DNA of 64,000 nucleotides, taken from positions 62,001 to 126,000 of the forward strand of contig QPMI01000545.1 of assembly GCA_004431415.1 (NCBI GenBank). Direction: 5' to 3'. Positions 10,746 through 20,684 of the stretch are shown piece after piece. This DNA comes from Cyanophora paradoxa (Eukaryota > Glaucocystophyceae > Cyanophorales > Cyanophoraceae). The notes under the pieces were generated by a model. That model was not told where the DNA came from. It was given only the letters and a program-made list of their open reading frames with translations, and made no database searches. Position numbers and translations under genes: made by a program. Within the stretch, counting starts at the first letter, position 1; each line of letters starts with the position of its first letter.

Positions 10746-13700
10746 GAAGGGGAGGGCGGAGTTTAGAGGAGGGGTAGGAGGAGGGGTACGGGGCGCGGGG
10801 GATACCTTGGTGAGGGAGAGGATCTGCATGGTGGTGAAGACGGTGACGACGAGGGTGCCGAGCTCCTCGCGGGTGCCGGGGGCGGCGAACAGGCGCCGCG
10901 AGGCCGAGAGCGGCGGCTGGCCCTTCGCGCCGGCCGCGGGGCCGGCGCCGGCCGCGGTTGAGGCGGTGCGCGAGGCCAGCGAGAGGCGGCGCGAGGCGGG
11001 GGCGGGGCCCTCCGAGCCGCTGTTGTTGTTCCCGGCCCCGGGCCCCTCCGACGACAGCGGCAGGCTCACCAGCCCGATCAGCTGCGCGACGGGCGCCGTG
11101 GGACGGGGCGCATAGCGGAGAAAGGAAGGGGGGGGTACCGGGTCCCTCGCGCCCGGGGTCCCCGGCTCCGAGGGCTGCGGGCTGCGGTCAGCGCCAGACA
11201 AGGGCGGGGGCTGGCGGCCGCCAAGGGGGCCGCACCAGCGTGCGGGAGGAGACGAGGGCCGAAGCGTCTACAGGGCCCACGAAGTGCGTGCGGAGGAGGA
11301 ACCAGAACAGCGCCCCCGTGCTGCCGGCCCGGTCGGTTTTGGAAGAGGGGGGGGGAGGAGGCGGGAGGGGGGTACCAGACAAGGACGCAGACGACGACGA
11401 CGGGCGGCCCCGCGTACGCCATCGCGGTGCAGGGCTTGCAGGCGCCGGCGGAGAGATAGTACCCCTCCACGCACTCGCCGCAGAGGGGGCCCCTGTGGTG
11501 CTCGGCGCAGGCGCCGGGGGCCGCCCCGGGGCACATCGCGTACGTGCACTTGTAGAAGGTCAGCGGCGCCTGCGGCTTCCTTAGCACAGCCCCGCCTCGC
11601 CTCGGGCGGAGAAGGGAAGGGGGGCGGACCTCGGGGCCGGACCACCAGCCGACGGCGGCGAGCGGGAGGCGCCCGTCCCCCTCGCAGAGGCCCCCCGCGG
11701 GGCAGGCGAGGCACGTGCTGTTGGCGCCGGGGGGCGCCCCCGGCGGCGAGTAGGAGCCCCGGGAGCACAGGCAGTCCGCCTCGGAGCGGGCGCCGGCGAG
11801 GAGCGTGTGCTGCGAGGGGCCGCAGGGCAGGCACGACGAGGCGCCCCGCGCGGGGGCGAAGGTCCCCGCGGGGCACGGAAGGCACGCCTCGGCGCTGCCC
11901 CGCGCCGGGCTGAAGCTCCCCGGCTCGCACTTCCTGCGACCGGAAGCTCAGCTTAGGAAGCTAAGCTTAGGAAGCTCAGGAGGGCGCGCCTGCAGGCGAG
12001 GACGCGGGCGGAGGTGTCGAGGAACTCGCCGGGGCCGCAGCCGCGGGCGCGGAACATCGCCTCCCACAGGGGGTCGGGCACCACGGGCTTGACCTGCCGG
12101 GCCCCGCCTCTCAGCGGAAGGGGCCGAGAAGGCTCCCCCCCTCTAAGGCTTGAGAGGCCGCCGAGAAGGCCCCCTCCTCTTCTTCTCGTAGCTGTAAAGA
12201 AGGCTCCTTCTTCTTCTTCGTCTCAGGCTCCCTTAAGAGGCAAAGAAGGCTTCCTCCTCTAACGCTCTAAGGCCTCCCCCTCTACCGCCTCGCCTAGAGG
12301 ACCGCCTCACCTCGGCCACGTCGACGGGCAGCACGGCGCGCTGGGCGCCCCCGAGGATCTGCCGCGAGCCGTGAGCCGCGGGCCCTGGTCCCTCCAGCGA
12401 GGGGCGCTCGCCTGGACGACGACAGCGTCCTTGGCGATGTTCTCGCGGAGGACGCCGAAGCGGATCGGCCCGAAGAACGTCTGCACGTTCATCTGCCCGT
12501 GGTGGCGGCGGTCTGCAAGAAGAAGGAGGCCTGGTGGGGGCGGGGCGGCCCGTCGGACCTTGTTGAGGATGGCGCGGACGTCGCCGGGGGCCGCCGAGCG
12601 CCCCGTCCTCACCGCGTGGTACGTCACCTGTGCCGAGCGGGTCTGAGCGCGAGCCGCCCCGCAGCGCAGTCCCCCGTCCGAGCTCGAGCCGCCCCAGCGG
12701 TTCCAGGGGAGGGAGGGGGGCGCGCACCAGAGCCATGGCGGCGCAGGTGGCGCCCATGTAGTTGGGCTCCTCGCCCCAGCGCTCCCGGAAGCTCGCCGTG
12801 TAGGCGGCCGCCGAGGGGAAGTAAAGGCCGGCGCCCTTCGAGCCCGCCGTCCCGCCCGGAGACGTCGCCGTCCACTGAGCCAGCAGAGTGAGAAGAGGAG
12901 GGCGAAGCCGAGCTGAAAGCCGAGTCGAGCCGAGCGAGCGGGCGGGGGCACCTGGGTGGGGCCCATGACGTACTCGCCGGCGGGGCCCAGCGAGGCCCAG
13001 CTCGCCTCCGTAGGCTGCGGGGGCCGCGTCAGAGGGGCGAGCACAAGGCGGGCCCGAGATGAGTGCGGGGGCGAGCTTCTGGCGCACGGCGCCCATGATG
13101 AGGGAGAGGCGGGGGCGGTAGTCCGTGCGGTTGAAGAGCAGCCGCGAGACCGCCAGCGTGTCCGCCACGAAGCTGCGAGGGGCGGGGCGGGGCGGGCCCT
13201 CCGTCGGCGGGCGGGGCGGGGTACGGCGTTCTCTGCGGCGGGGGGGTACCCGCAAGCGAAGACGAGGTCCGAGTTGTTGCCGGCGATGGCGCTGCGGTGG
13301 CCGCTCGAACGGCGGGACGGAGGCGGGGGCGGGGGCGGGGGCGGGGCGGGGGCGGGGCGCACTTGATCTGGCGGGCCATGTCCGGGGTGGATATGGCGGG
13401 GTACTCGCCGTACACGTGCGGCACCAGCCCGATCGAGAGGGCGTAGGCCCGCGCCGCCGCGCACGTCGCCCGCGGCAGCGGCGTCCCCTGCGCGTTCGCC
13501 CGGCGCTCAGCGGGAGGGACCGGGCCGGGCCGGGGCGGGCCGGGGCGGAGCGGGCCGGGGCAGCCGGGGCCGGCTCGCCTGCATGACGAAGGAGACGGTG
13601 CGGAAGCCCTCCAGGAGGGCGGTGCGGAGGAACTGGTCGGCGTAGCGGGTCGAGGGGACCATCACGCCGTAGCTGTTCGGCCTGTCGCGCTCGTGCAACG

Positions 13701-14355
13701 ACTGCAGCGCCGCCTTAATCCAGTACACGCAGCCGTTGGCCTCGCAGGCGTCCATCTCGGCCGGCGCGTTCGCCGGCTCCCCGCCGATCACGGCCAGCGG
13801 GCGCAGCGCCATCGCAGCCGCCACGTTCGCCCGCCACTTCGCAGGCACCTGCGCCCCCGCCCGCCCGCCAGCTCAGCGCTCCGTGCCCCGCGCGTGCGGC
13901 CGGCGCCCGGCTGGGGCGGGCGGGGCGCCGGTGCGGCGCGCACCCCCTCGTCGTCGAACACCGTGACATTCCAGCGGACAGTGCTGTTGTTCGAGAGCTC
14001 GATGGCCGGCTGCGTGCGCGTCCACTCCGAGAAGTGCGCTGCCGGGTGCCCGGCGCGGCGCGGTCAGCGGGCGGGGGGAGGCGGGCCGGAGCGGCCGAGG
14101 CGCGAGCCGAGCCGAGGAGTGCGCACTCAGCGCCTTGCTGCAGGAGGCCGTGAGCGGGGAGCCGGCCGCGTTGACGCCGATGTTCAAGATTGCCGCGAGG
14201 TTCACGTCGGCGACGCTCGCCGCCGCCGCGTGCGCGGCCAGCGCGAGGACGACGAAGAGGGGCAGGATCCGTGTGCGGGCGCGAGGCGGCCGGAGTACGC
14301 AGGGCCGCGCAACGCCGCCCGAGGCCGCTGGAACGCCAGGCCTAGGGCTGGCCAT
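8204..14355 (-). CDS. Receptor-like multipass membrane protein (PBP-like ectodomain, GCC2/GCC3 stalk, about 10 TM)
   Basis: A large many-exon gene. The ATG at 14355 leads to a hydrophobic signal segment (LPLFVVLALAAHAAAA). Exons from about 14130 to 12370 read as a type-1 periplasmic-binding (Peripla_BP_6/ANF receptor) fold: KWRANVAAAMALRPLAVIGG, NSYGVMVPSTRYADQFLRTA, GNNSDLVFACG, FRERWGEEPNYMGATCAAMA and VQTFFGPIRFGVLRENIAKD. Exons at about 11930-11400 are Cys-rich repeats typical of GCC2/GCC3 (ephrin-receptor-like): CEPGSFSP, CLPCPAGTFAP, CLACPAGG, CGECVEGYYLSAGACKPC. About ten hydrophobic segments follow between 11440 and 9320, including LLPASLLSLLFYTAGLPLFF preceded by a CYP-x-C pair as in TRP-like multipass proteins of protists and fungi. 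The tail (9190-8204) is Ser/Pro-rich, ending in HEGDSPRPRSPPPS. Donors include CAG|GCGAGCC and CAG|GCGCGCC. Probably a surface sensor; the ligand is unknown. Confidence 0.65.
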
Positions 14356-15195
14356 TCTATTCGTTCCCGCTGCACGAGGGCTGCCTACCTGCTGCACATG
14401 CCGGCGTTGACCCGGCACGAAGGGCGCGTGCGCCTTTTGCCGCTGGCCTGTTGCTGAGGTTGCAACGCTCGCGGGCCGCGGCCCGGCTGTGGGGCTGCAC
14501 TGGGGCAGTGCAGCGTGGGCTTGGGTGCGATCGACTCGGCGCGCGAAGCCTGCCACGAGCGGCGACTGTCGGACGTCGACCGGCCGACTCGCGGCGAAGC
14601 TGCGGGCCTGCGGCTACTGCTCAGTGCTGCTACTGCTACTGCGGATGCGCTGGAAGCGCGCACTAGCGCTGCGGATGCGCAAGCTGCTGCGGATGCGAGG
14701 GGACGCGAAAGCGCTACCCTATAGGCGGCTAGCTCCAGCAGAGCCTGCTGCAGCTAGAGCCTAGAGGTGCCTAGAGCTAGAGCCTCGTTTGCTGTACCCG
14801 TCTGAAATGGTGCCTGAATTCGAAAAATTATAGCGCCGCATTGATGTTTTTCCAGTCCATTTTGGCTTAATTAATATTCTAATTTAGAATCCCATTATAT
14901 ACAAGCCCACACTCACGTGTGGTAAGCCCTGCCAATGCATGCCTGCTCCCTCAGCCTCCCTGTCTGTCTTAGCGTCAATGAGGCTTAGCGGGCAGCTGCA
15001 GCGCTCGGTAGGCGTAGACCTGGCCCTGCATCGTAGGCTGCACGCTGCTCCGGATCCGCCGCCTCCGTGCCGGGCCTCCTCTGCTCTGCCATGGCTGAGC
15101 CCCCCCGCGAGCTGCCGGCGCCACCCTGCATGCCTCTGCCCCGCCCTGGCTCAGTGAGAGCCTCGCCGCCGCCCATGGGGCCTCGGCTCCGTCCA
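14356..15195. other. Upstream intergenic region, no gene supported
   Basis: GC-rich sequence with CTGCTGCGGATGC-type short repeats (14600-14700), then an AT-rich stretch (about 14800-14900). I see no exon-like sequence, RNA gene or clear promoter box here. Confidence 0.5.
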
Positions 15196-15490
15196 CCAAG
15201 CCGCTGAGCCACGCCGCCAGGCCGCTGCGCTCCGAGGCTGCGCCCCACCCGGCGAGCCACGACGCCCGGGGGCTGCCCCGCGCGCCTCCGCTCCGCCCGG
15301 CGAGCCGCGCCGGCGCCCCGGCGCCTCCGCCCCGTCCAACAAGTCACGTCGCCAGGTCGCCGCGCTTCGAGGCTGCGCCCCACCCGGCGAGTCACGGCGC
15401 CCGGCGGCTGCCCCGCACGCCTCCGCTCCGCCCGGCGAGCCCCCGCCCCGTCCACCAAGTCATGCCGCCAGGCCGCCGTGCTCCGAGCTA
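15196..15490. repeat. GC-rich degenerate tandem repeat, units of about 116-141 bp
   Basis: The phrase CACCAAG(C/T)C followed by GCCGCCAGGCCGC and CGAGGCTGCGCCCCACCC starts at about 15196, about 15337 and about 15453. There are two full units and one partial unit, diverged from one another. It can be read through on the minus strand, but the reading looks compositional. Confidence 0.6.
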
Positions 15491-15529
15491 GCGCTCGAGC
15501 TCCTGATGAAGGGGAGGAGCGAGGTTCCC

Positions 15530-16030
15530 GCGGCCAGGCGCATGCACATGCGTAGAGCTTGCGAATCTCTTAGAATGCATATACTATCAATGTGGAGGGC
15601 TGCGGAGGCGAGGGCGCACGGAAATATGTGCAGGCCTGTGCAGGATCGAAAATTTGGCGTCGGCTGGGTTCTTGTGCTCTTTCGCCCCCGGAGAGCTTGC
15701 GCAAAGCTTGGAAAAGCTCTCAAATGAATACTGTACGGATGGGCATGCGTGAGGATGCGAGGGCGCGCGGAAAGATGGGCAGGTTTGTCAAGGATCGAAT
15801 TCTTGGGGTCGGCTGGGTCCTCGCGGCCCGGCGCATCTGCAAAGCGCGCGGAAGGATTTGTCTACATCTCAAATGTTTATACTATTGTTCCGCGCATGCG
15901 CCGCGGCGTGGGCGTGCGGAAAGATGTCCGGGCCTGTGCAGGATCGAATTTTCCGAAGTTCGCCGCCGGGTGCCTTCCTGCACTGTTCCGGCTCCGAAAA
16001 GCGAATCGCTGGAGCGCGCAGGCCGTGCTA
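15530..16030 (+). repeat. Tandem array 1 of about 150-bp monomers
   Basis: About three head-to-tail units, each with GCGCGCGGAAAGATG, then (G/A)CAGGATCGAATTTT, GTCGGCTGGGTCCTCGCGGC and ATCTCAAATG(C/T)TTATACTATTG. The AGGATCGAA core recurs at about 15640, 15790 and 15940, a spacing near 150 bp. The array leads directly into the TATA-bearing unit that follows, as array 2 leads into the homologous unit ahead of the LINE. Confidence 0.8.
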
Positions 16031-16400
16031 TGTCTATGCGCGTGAGTACGCATCGATTGCGCCCGTCGCGGGACCGGGCGGGACCGGCTGGGTCAAAGTT
16101 TCCGCCGACTCTTCGCACTGCAGTGTCGGCGGCGCCCGAAATCGAGCTTGCAGCGGTGCGCGCGCCGTCGGCTCTCATTCTGTACCGCTCTGGGGCGTTC
16201 CTGGCGCGCTTTCGTCGCGGGACCGGGCGGGACCGGGTCCCACTTTTTGGAGTTTCGCGATCGAACCGGGGTATAAATACCGGGATTAGTTCGCGAGAGA
16301 AATTCGATTTTCGCGTGACGCCCACGGGAGAGCCGAAATTCGATATTCGCGCGACGGCCATGGGAGAGCGGTCTCCCTCGAGAAAGCACGATCGGAATTC
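16031..16400 (+). promoter_or_regulatory. LINE-5'-like unit with TATA box (solo copy)
   Basis: This block (TACGCATCGATTGCG, GGGACCGGGCGGGACCGG twice, GAAATCGAGCTTGC, TTCTGTACCGCTCTGGGGCG) is repeated at 18470-18576 plus 19125-19320, just before the LINE ORF1. Here it carries a clean TATA-like palindrome, GGTATAAATACC, near 16270. At the matching place in the 19.2-kb copy the sequence is GGTTAAGTACC. No LINE ORF follows this copy, so it looks like a 5' remnant or a solo promoter. Confidence 0.5.
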
Positions 16401-17640
16401 CTCGAGACGTCCGGACATGTCGGCGTACAAGTCTGAGATTTGATCCATGAGAGAACTCGATGGAAAATTGCGTGACGTCACTGTCGAGGTGTGTGCGTGA
16501 ATTGATCCACGATGAACACGGGGTACGGACGTAACCTGGAAGTTACAGGAATTTCGATCGCCGACCCGGATTTCCGAAATTGGCAGGGCTAATTACCCCT
16601 AATGTTTTTAATTAGAGTTCCCCAATCAAAATCCGCCAAGTACGTAGACGCGTACGATCGATTTTCCATGAAACTGTTTTATTTTTGGTGGTGGCGCAAA
16701 AATGCGGGGAAAATGAATGCGCAAAATGGTCGAAAATGTGAAGGTTCCGCCCACTCCGAGAGGCTTACCACTGTTACGTATACGGTGTTACCAGCCTAAT
16801 ACCAGGTACAACTTACCACAAAGTTACCAAGGAGGTCACGCGGGGGCCGGGGCCCGGGGCCAGAGTTCCAAAATTTTTTGTAGGCCCAGGAGACCCCCAA
16901 AAAATTTTAAAAATTTTTAAAAATTTTTGAAAAATTTCTCAAAAATTTTTGCCATACAAACGAGAAGGCACGTTCCAGAGGCGCGCAAACGCGCTCTAAA
17001 CGTGCTCTTAAGGTCCTCTTAACATTCTTGTAGCATGGGAAGTGGTCAGAAGTTTTATTTCGAGCCCATTTGGGCGAAGGCACACTCATGAATTTCCTAG
17101 GGCTCGCCAGGGGTACAGTGAGGTCTGAACCTTATCGACGTGCAGAGTGCCCCTATCGCATTGCTTATTGCTTAAACTTCATTATACATGCAAGAGATAC
17201 GTATAGGAAGCTTATTACGACGTGTTCTGCACGAGAAAAGGGCCCCCCGAATATTTTCTCGTGCAAAATTTTTTGAGCGTCCAGCCGAGACCAAAAAACA
17301 AGATCCGTGCTCCTGCGGAGCACTAAGTACGGCGAAGCCTCGCGGAAGCCCTCACTGAGTCACGGCCGCCGGGCTGTCACAGTAGGCGGCCTGCTGCAGC
17401 CCCGCCCATGGCCAGCTGTCCGGGTTTCGCCGGCTTGGCCATGGGCTGGCCTGCTATAGCCAGCTCTAGGGAGACCTGGTTGGCCAGAGAGCAATGTAAT
17501 GAGGAGAGGGAATATATAATTAATTATGGGAGGAGTTGGACCGGTAACGCTTGGTTTTTACTGGTGGAGCAGATTGAGAGGAGATTAATTTAATATAAAT
17601 AATAATGTTGGGGGGGAGGCCGGGGAGGGGCGCGCGAGCC
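16401..17640. other. AT-richer intergenic stretch, no gene supported
   Basis: Contains AAATTTTT-rich stretches (16870-16960) and scattered short sequences resembling those at 27300-27350, each next to a GGCCCGGGG-type block. I see no supported gene. Confidence 0.45.
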
Positions 17641-18440
17641 CGAGGTCCTCGCAGCCAGGCGCATGAGCAGAGCTTGCGAATCGCTTAAACAGAATCTCGA
17701 ACGCATATAGCACCGATGTGCAGGGCTGCGAAGGCGAGGGCGCGAGGAAAGACGTGCAGGTCCATGCAGGATCGAATTTTCAGGGTCGGTTGGATTCTCG
17801 CGCCCTGTCGCGTCCTCGGGGGTCGTGAAAAGCTTAACAAAGACCTCAAATTACTATTGTAGCGATGCGCACGCGCGAGGACGCGAGGCCTAGGGCGCGC
17901 GGAAAGTTGTTCAGGTCTGAAGAGGATCGAACTTTCGGGGTCGGCTGGGTCCTCGCGGCCTGGCACATCTGTAAAGCGTGCGGAACGCTTGCTCTACATC
18001 TCAGATGCTTATGCTATTGTTCCGCGCATGCGCCGCAGCGTGGGCGCGCGGAAAGATCTCCGGGTCCGTGCAGGATCGAATTTTTGCCGACGGTTGGGTT
18101 CTCGTGCTCTTTCGCGTCTTCGAAGTTTGTGGAAGGCTTTGATAAAATCTCAAATGAATATACCAGCGATGCGGCCTGCGTGAGGACGCGAGGGCGCGTG
18201 GAAAGTTGTTCACGTCTGAAGAGGATCGAATTTTCGGGGTCGGCTGGGTCGTCGCGGCCCGGCGCATACGCAAAGCATGCGGAAGGCTTTGTCTACATCT
18301 CAAATGCTTATGCTATTGTTCCGCGCATGCGCCGCGGCGTGGGCGCGCGGAAAGATGTCCGGGCCCGTGCAGGATCGAATGTTTGATGTCCGGTACCTTC
18401 CTGCACTGATCGGCATCCGAAAAGCAGATTTCGGGCGTGC
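17640..18440 (+). repeat. Tandem array 2 of about 150-bp monomers
   Basis: Five units of the same family as array 1. The (G/C)AGGATCGAA(C/T)TTT core is at about 17766, 17923, 18070, 18224 and 18370, giving spacings of 157, 147, 154 and 146. Units differ by point changes and small indels. The array runs into the unit at 18440-18576 that precedes the LINE. Confidence 0.85.
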
Positions 18441-18576
18441 GCAGGCCCTGCTATGTCTATGCGCGCCAGTACGCATCGATCGCGCGCGTCGCGGGACCGG
18501 CCGGAACCGACGGGATCAAATTTTCGGCCGACTCTTCGCACTGGAGTGTCGAGGGCGCCCGAAATCGAGCTTGCGC

Positions 18577-19124
18577 ACTGCGGTACGCGTTTGTATGGGC
18601 CCATAGTGCTTGAAGAAAGCTCCAACGGAGGTTTAACAATGGCTAAATGGTAAGTCAAAGTTACATACTTGCAGTTTTTTTCGATAAGGTTCTGGACTTG
18701 ACTTTGCGCCGTACCCCCCCATTTTGCCTTAGGTTCTGGAAAAAGCGCCGATCTTGCTCGCTCAAAATTGAACCGATTGGGAGCAAATTGACCCAAACGA
18801 TAGATGACCGGCTAGATAGATCGTAGACGCCGCGGCGGGCGTTTTCTAACTAAAGCGCCCGACTTCCTTCTAAAAAACTTTTGCACTGGCCGTTTGAGCA
18901 AAAAAACTTTTTGAAAGTTGCCCGGTACCCCGGCGTTTTTTGGAACGTGACTCAAGGGCCGACAGAATCCGCAAGCTTAATTCAATGGCTGGTAAAAGCT
19001 CTACATGCTTGCAATCGAGCGTCATAGCAGCGTGCAATGCATGGCTGTGGCGATCGTAGAGCTAGCGGTCGCGATCGTGGAGTTGCTTCCAGGACTATGG
19101 GCCCATACAACGCCGTACCGCAGT
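18577..19124. mobile_element. 548-bp non-autonomous DNA element (MITE-like)
   Basis: Imperfect terminal inverted repeats of about 45-48 bp: the left end starts ACTGCGGTACGCGTTTGTAT and the right end, reverse-complemented, starts ACTGCGGTACGGCGTTGTAT. Both continue GGGCCCATAGT. It interrupts the LINE-5'-like unit: in the intact copy at about 16140 the sequences flanking this element are contiguous. No transposase frame is inside. The target-site duplication is not clear. Confidence 0.7.
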
Positions 19125-19375
19125 GGCGGCGATGCGCTCGCCCTCGCGCGTCATTCTGTATCGTTCTGGGGCGTCCCTGGCGCGATTTCGTCGCGGGACC
19201 GGGCGGGACCGGGTCCCACCTTCTGACTCGGACTGCGTTTGTCGGAGGTTAAGTACCGGAATTGATCCAGAGGGAAATTCGATTTTCGCGCGACGCCCAC
19301 GGGAGAGCGGTCGTCTTAGGGGAGCCAGGACGCTAAAAATGGATCTAGAGAGGTCTGTGGGGGTTAGGGTGGCCG

Positions 19376-20551
19376 ATGTACCCCCCTGGGGTGCGTGCGC
19401 CTTGTCTTCCGCCTTCCAGCCTCCCCAGCCTCAGCAGCATGTATCCTGTCGTCGTTGTTGGCGCCTCAGCGGCCCGTAGCTCAGGTGGCGGGCCCGTCCG
19501 CGGCCCCTTGTCATCTCGCCCGACTTTCCAGCCTCCCGCGACGGCGCCCTCGTTCTCCCGTAGGTTCCCTAGTACCGTTGGGTCCGAGAAATTCCTGATT
19601 CGGTCGTCGGACGTGTATCTTTACAGCGTGACCTGCAGATATTTCAGCGTTACGGCCCCTCCTGCTCAGTCCGACGCGGCCCGCGCGCTCCGCGATGGCC
19701 CCAGCAAAGCCCAGATTCGCCGAGATATGACTGATTGCTTGTCTGGCCTCGACCCCGCCCCGGTTGTGACCAACTGGGGCAAGCGCGCACTTCTGCTGTC
19801 GGTTGAGGAGGCGCACACAGATGCAGCCCGCAAGCTGCTCCGTAGGTCGGCGTTGCAGCATTTAGCCAGCTTCGACCTCACACAGCTCGGGGCCGACAAG
19901 TTCAATGCCCCGCCGCCGCCTCCGGATTCGCAGCGCGACTCTGGTTATCGCGATCCCTCGGTCAGCTTCGGCCCTTTCCGCACAGTGCCCACCAACACTC
20001 GTGTCTTCTTCGAGTGGCTCGTCCAGCTCGGCTTCGTCCCGGGCAAGGTGCATGTCATCAAGTCAGCAAGCGTCTGGACGAAAGTGTACCTCGACGAGGT
20101 CCCGCCCGTCGCCAGTCAGGCTCGCCTGCCCTTCTCTCATCAGTTCGGCAACGAGATCGTTCAGGTCAGCGGCAGCTGGGCGTTCTGCAATCGGAGGGGC
20201 TGCAACAGCGCGCAGCACTCGGAGCACGCCCCGCATACGCGCAAGGGCGTCACAGTCAACGGCCAGTCGCAGTCCGTCGAGCATTACAGCGGCCCGAACT
20301 GGACCGACCAGACCGGCCCCAGTGCCATCGTGCCCAAGGCGAACGACCCCCTCAACTTCGACATCGTCTTTCCGTGGGCGGAAGACCTGCAGCTCGCTCT
20401 GCAGGTTCGCTTCAGCACTTTTAGCTATAGATGGCCCCCTGGGTCTTTCCGGCCTCATAGGCCGCCACTCGCAATCGATCCGCTTCTCGAGCTCATTCTC
20501 CTCTTTCTCGATCGTGCAGACTGCCGCTGCGTCCACCTCGGGCAGGTGTGA
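19376..20551 (+). CDS. LINE ORF1 protein (nucleic-acid-binding, Gag-like, presumed)
   Basis: A 391-codon frame with an ATG at 19376 and no introns. Residues 1-65 are Pro/Ser-rich. The central part is a mixed alpha/beta sequence (KAQIRRDMTDCLSG, NWGKRALLLSVEEAHTDAA, NTRVFFEWLVQLGFVPGKVH). A Cys/His cluster, CNRRGCNSAQHSEHAPH, lies at about residues 275-291 but is not a standard CCHC knuckle. It sits just upstream of the endonuclease/RT frame, the usual ORF1 place, and such proteins normally bind the element RNA. I do not recognise a specific family. Confidence 0.6.
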   Translation: MYPPGVRAPCLPPSSLPSLSSMYPVVVVGASAARSSGGGPVRGPLSSRPTFQPPATAPSFSRRFPSTVGSEKFLIRSSDVYLYSVTCRYFSVTAPPAQSDAARALRDGPSKAQIRRDMTDCLSGLDPAPVVTNWGKRALLLSVEEAHTDAARKLLRRSALQHLASFDLTQLGADKFNAPPPPPDSQRDSGYRDPSVSFGPFRTVPTNTRVFFEWLVQLGFVPGKVHVIKSASVWTKVYLDEVPPVASQARLPFSHQFGNEIVQVSGSWAFCNRRGCNSAQHSEHAPHTRKGVTVNGQSQSVEHYSGPNWTDQTGPSAIVPKANDPLNFDIVFPWAEDLQLALQVRFSTFSYRWPPGSFRPHRPPLAIDPLLELILLFLDRADCRCVHLGQV

Positions 20552-20684
20552 GGTGCTCCGGGCCCCTGTCGATTCCCGCTGCGTTTCGCGGCGGGGCTCC
20601 TCCTTCGGCCCTCCCTCGTCCCCGACCCTCGTTTTCTCCTCCAGCTCCCGGGCTCGGGCCCTCGAGCTGCACCACCCCCCGTAA

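Noticed and set aside
8204-14355. Class C GPCR
   Set aside because: The ectodomain order fits, but there are about ten membrane segments and the core segments do not read like 7TM_3.
15530-18440. CRISPR-like array
   Set aside because: The whole 150-bp unit is repeated with drift; there are no unique spacers, and the genome is eukaryotic.
19376-20551. LTR-retrotransposon Gag
   Set aside because: No LTRs, integrase or protease nearby, and the following frame has AP endonuclease and LINE-type RT.
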